Shown here piece by piece: positions 8,199 to 8,523 of a stretch of DNA of 8,523 bases. The position numbers and the translations under genes were made by a program. Where the stretch lies: assembly GCA_903819815.1 (NCBI GenBank), contig CAIJFC010000164.1, forward strand, positions 1 to 8,523, written 5' to 3'. Origin of the DNA: an uncultured Bacteroidota bacterium. Lineage in GTDB: Bacteria > Bacteroidota > Bacteroidia > Flavobacteriales > Flavobacteriaceae. How positions within the stretch are numbered: the stretch's first letter is position 1; each line of letters opens with the position of its first letter. The notes below the pieces were generated by a model. That model was not told where the DNA came from. It did not search any database and worked only from the letters and a program-made list of their open reading frames with translations.

Positions 8199-8523
8199 CT
8201 AGTTTTTTTTTGAGTTCATTTTGAGCACTTCAACAAAAGAATATTCATATTCCTGACCGTAAAGAATTTCATATTCTTTTATAAATTTCTTAAATGTACT
8301 TTCAGCTAAACTGTGCTTACCCATTATATATTGAGCTTTGCATTTGAAAAACATTGCTTCTTCGTTTATTGAGTCAAAATTAAATATAGAATCAGCCAAG
8401 TTAATCATAAAATCTGGTTCCTCTTCAATAGTGAAATTTTCTCCAAAATCGACCAAAGTATCAACTATTCTATCCGAAACATCAGATTTAAAATTATCCA
8501 ACCATTCATAATTTAAATTAAGC
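8199..8523 (-). CDS. C-terminal part of a TPR/BTAD-like protein, cut by the window edge
   Basis: The frame is open on the - strand from the right edge (codons read LNLNYEWLDNFKSD...) to a TAG at 8199-8201. The TTG near 8501 is therefore not a true start and the gene begins beyond the window. About 107 codons are visible. They predict an acidic, all-helical protein without a signal peptide or membrane segment. The second half (INEEAMFFKCKAQYIMGKHS, then LAESTFKKFIKEYEILYGQE) has the spacing of a TPR helix pair and resembles the closing segment of bacterial transcriptional activation (BTAD) domains. In Bacteroidota such domains end large regulators that join a sensor domain to a winged helix. 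That would suit a glycan-utilisation locus, but the assignment rests on one helix pair and is tentative. The C-terminus (NSKKN) is encoded over an A9 run (T9 on the + strand at 8203-8211). Confidence 0.6.
   Translation of the reverse strand, partial: LNLNYEWLDNFKSDVSDRIVDTLVDFGENFTIEEEPDFMINLADSIFNFDSINEEAMFFKCKAQYIMGKHSLAESTFKKFIKEYEILYGQEYEYSFVEVLKMNSKKN

Overview
The window is an AT-rich piece of a Bacteroidota (Bacteroidetes) genome. The evidence is a C-terminal type IX secretion (T9SS) sorting domain on the first protein, two GH92 mannosidases in tandem, A-rich leaders with no Shine-Dalgarno sequence before the starts, and a fragment resembling the large TPR/BTAD-type regulators of this phylum. 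I cannot assign a genus.

Layout: three large genes lie head to tail on the + strand and probably form one transcription unit (64-3048, 3105-5438, 5522-7810; gaps of 56 and 83 nt). Gene 1 encodes a 994-residue secreted modular protein: a signal peptide, a right-handed beta-helix (pectate-lyase-like) region, two bacterial Ig-like (Big_2) domains, a carbohydrate-binding-like beta-sandwich and a T9SS type A sorting domain. Genes 2 and 3 encode full-length GH92 exo-alpha-mannosidases with Sec signal peptides, no lipobox cysteine and no T9SS domain. Gene 3 keeps, at a constant +3 offset, the residues I recall as giving the alpha-1,2-mannosidase BT3990 of Bacteroides thetaiotaomicron its catalysis and linkage choice. 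Gene 2 belongs to a divergent GH92 subgroup with changed substrate-pocket motifs and probably cuts a different linkage.

From 7811 to 8198 there is no intact gene. Two overlapping open frames around an A7 run look like a decayed or frameshifted small gene. From 8199 to the right edge, a - strand gene is present only as its C-terminal part; it is helical and TPR-like.

Working model (inference): the locus is the enzyme part of a polysaccharide-utilisation locus for a mannose-rich glycan. The T9SS-exported beta-helix enzyme would act outside the cell or on its surface. The two GH92 enzymes would then remove terminal mannoses of different linkages, probably in the periplasm. No SusC/SusD pair, sulfatase or complete regulator lies in the window; these may lie upstream of position 1. 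I found no convincing previously undescribed system. The points most worth a second look are the unassigned beta-helix enzyme beside two dissimilar GH92s and the altered active-site motifs of gene 2.
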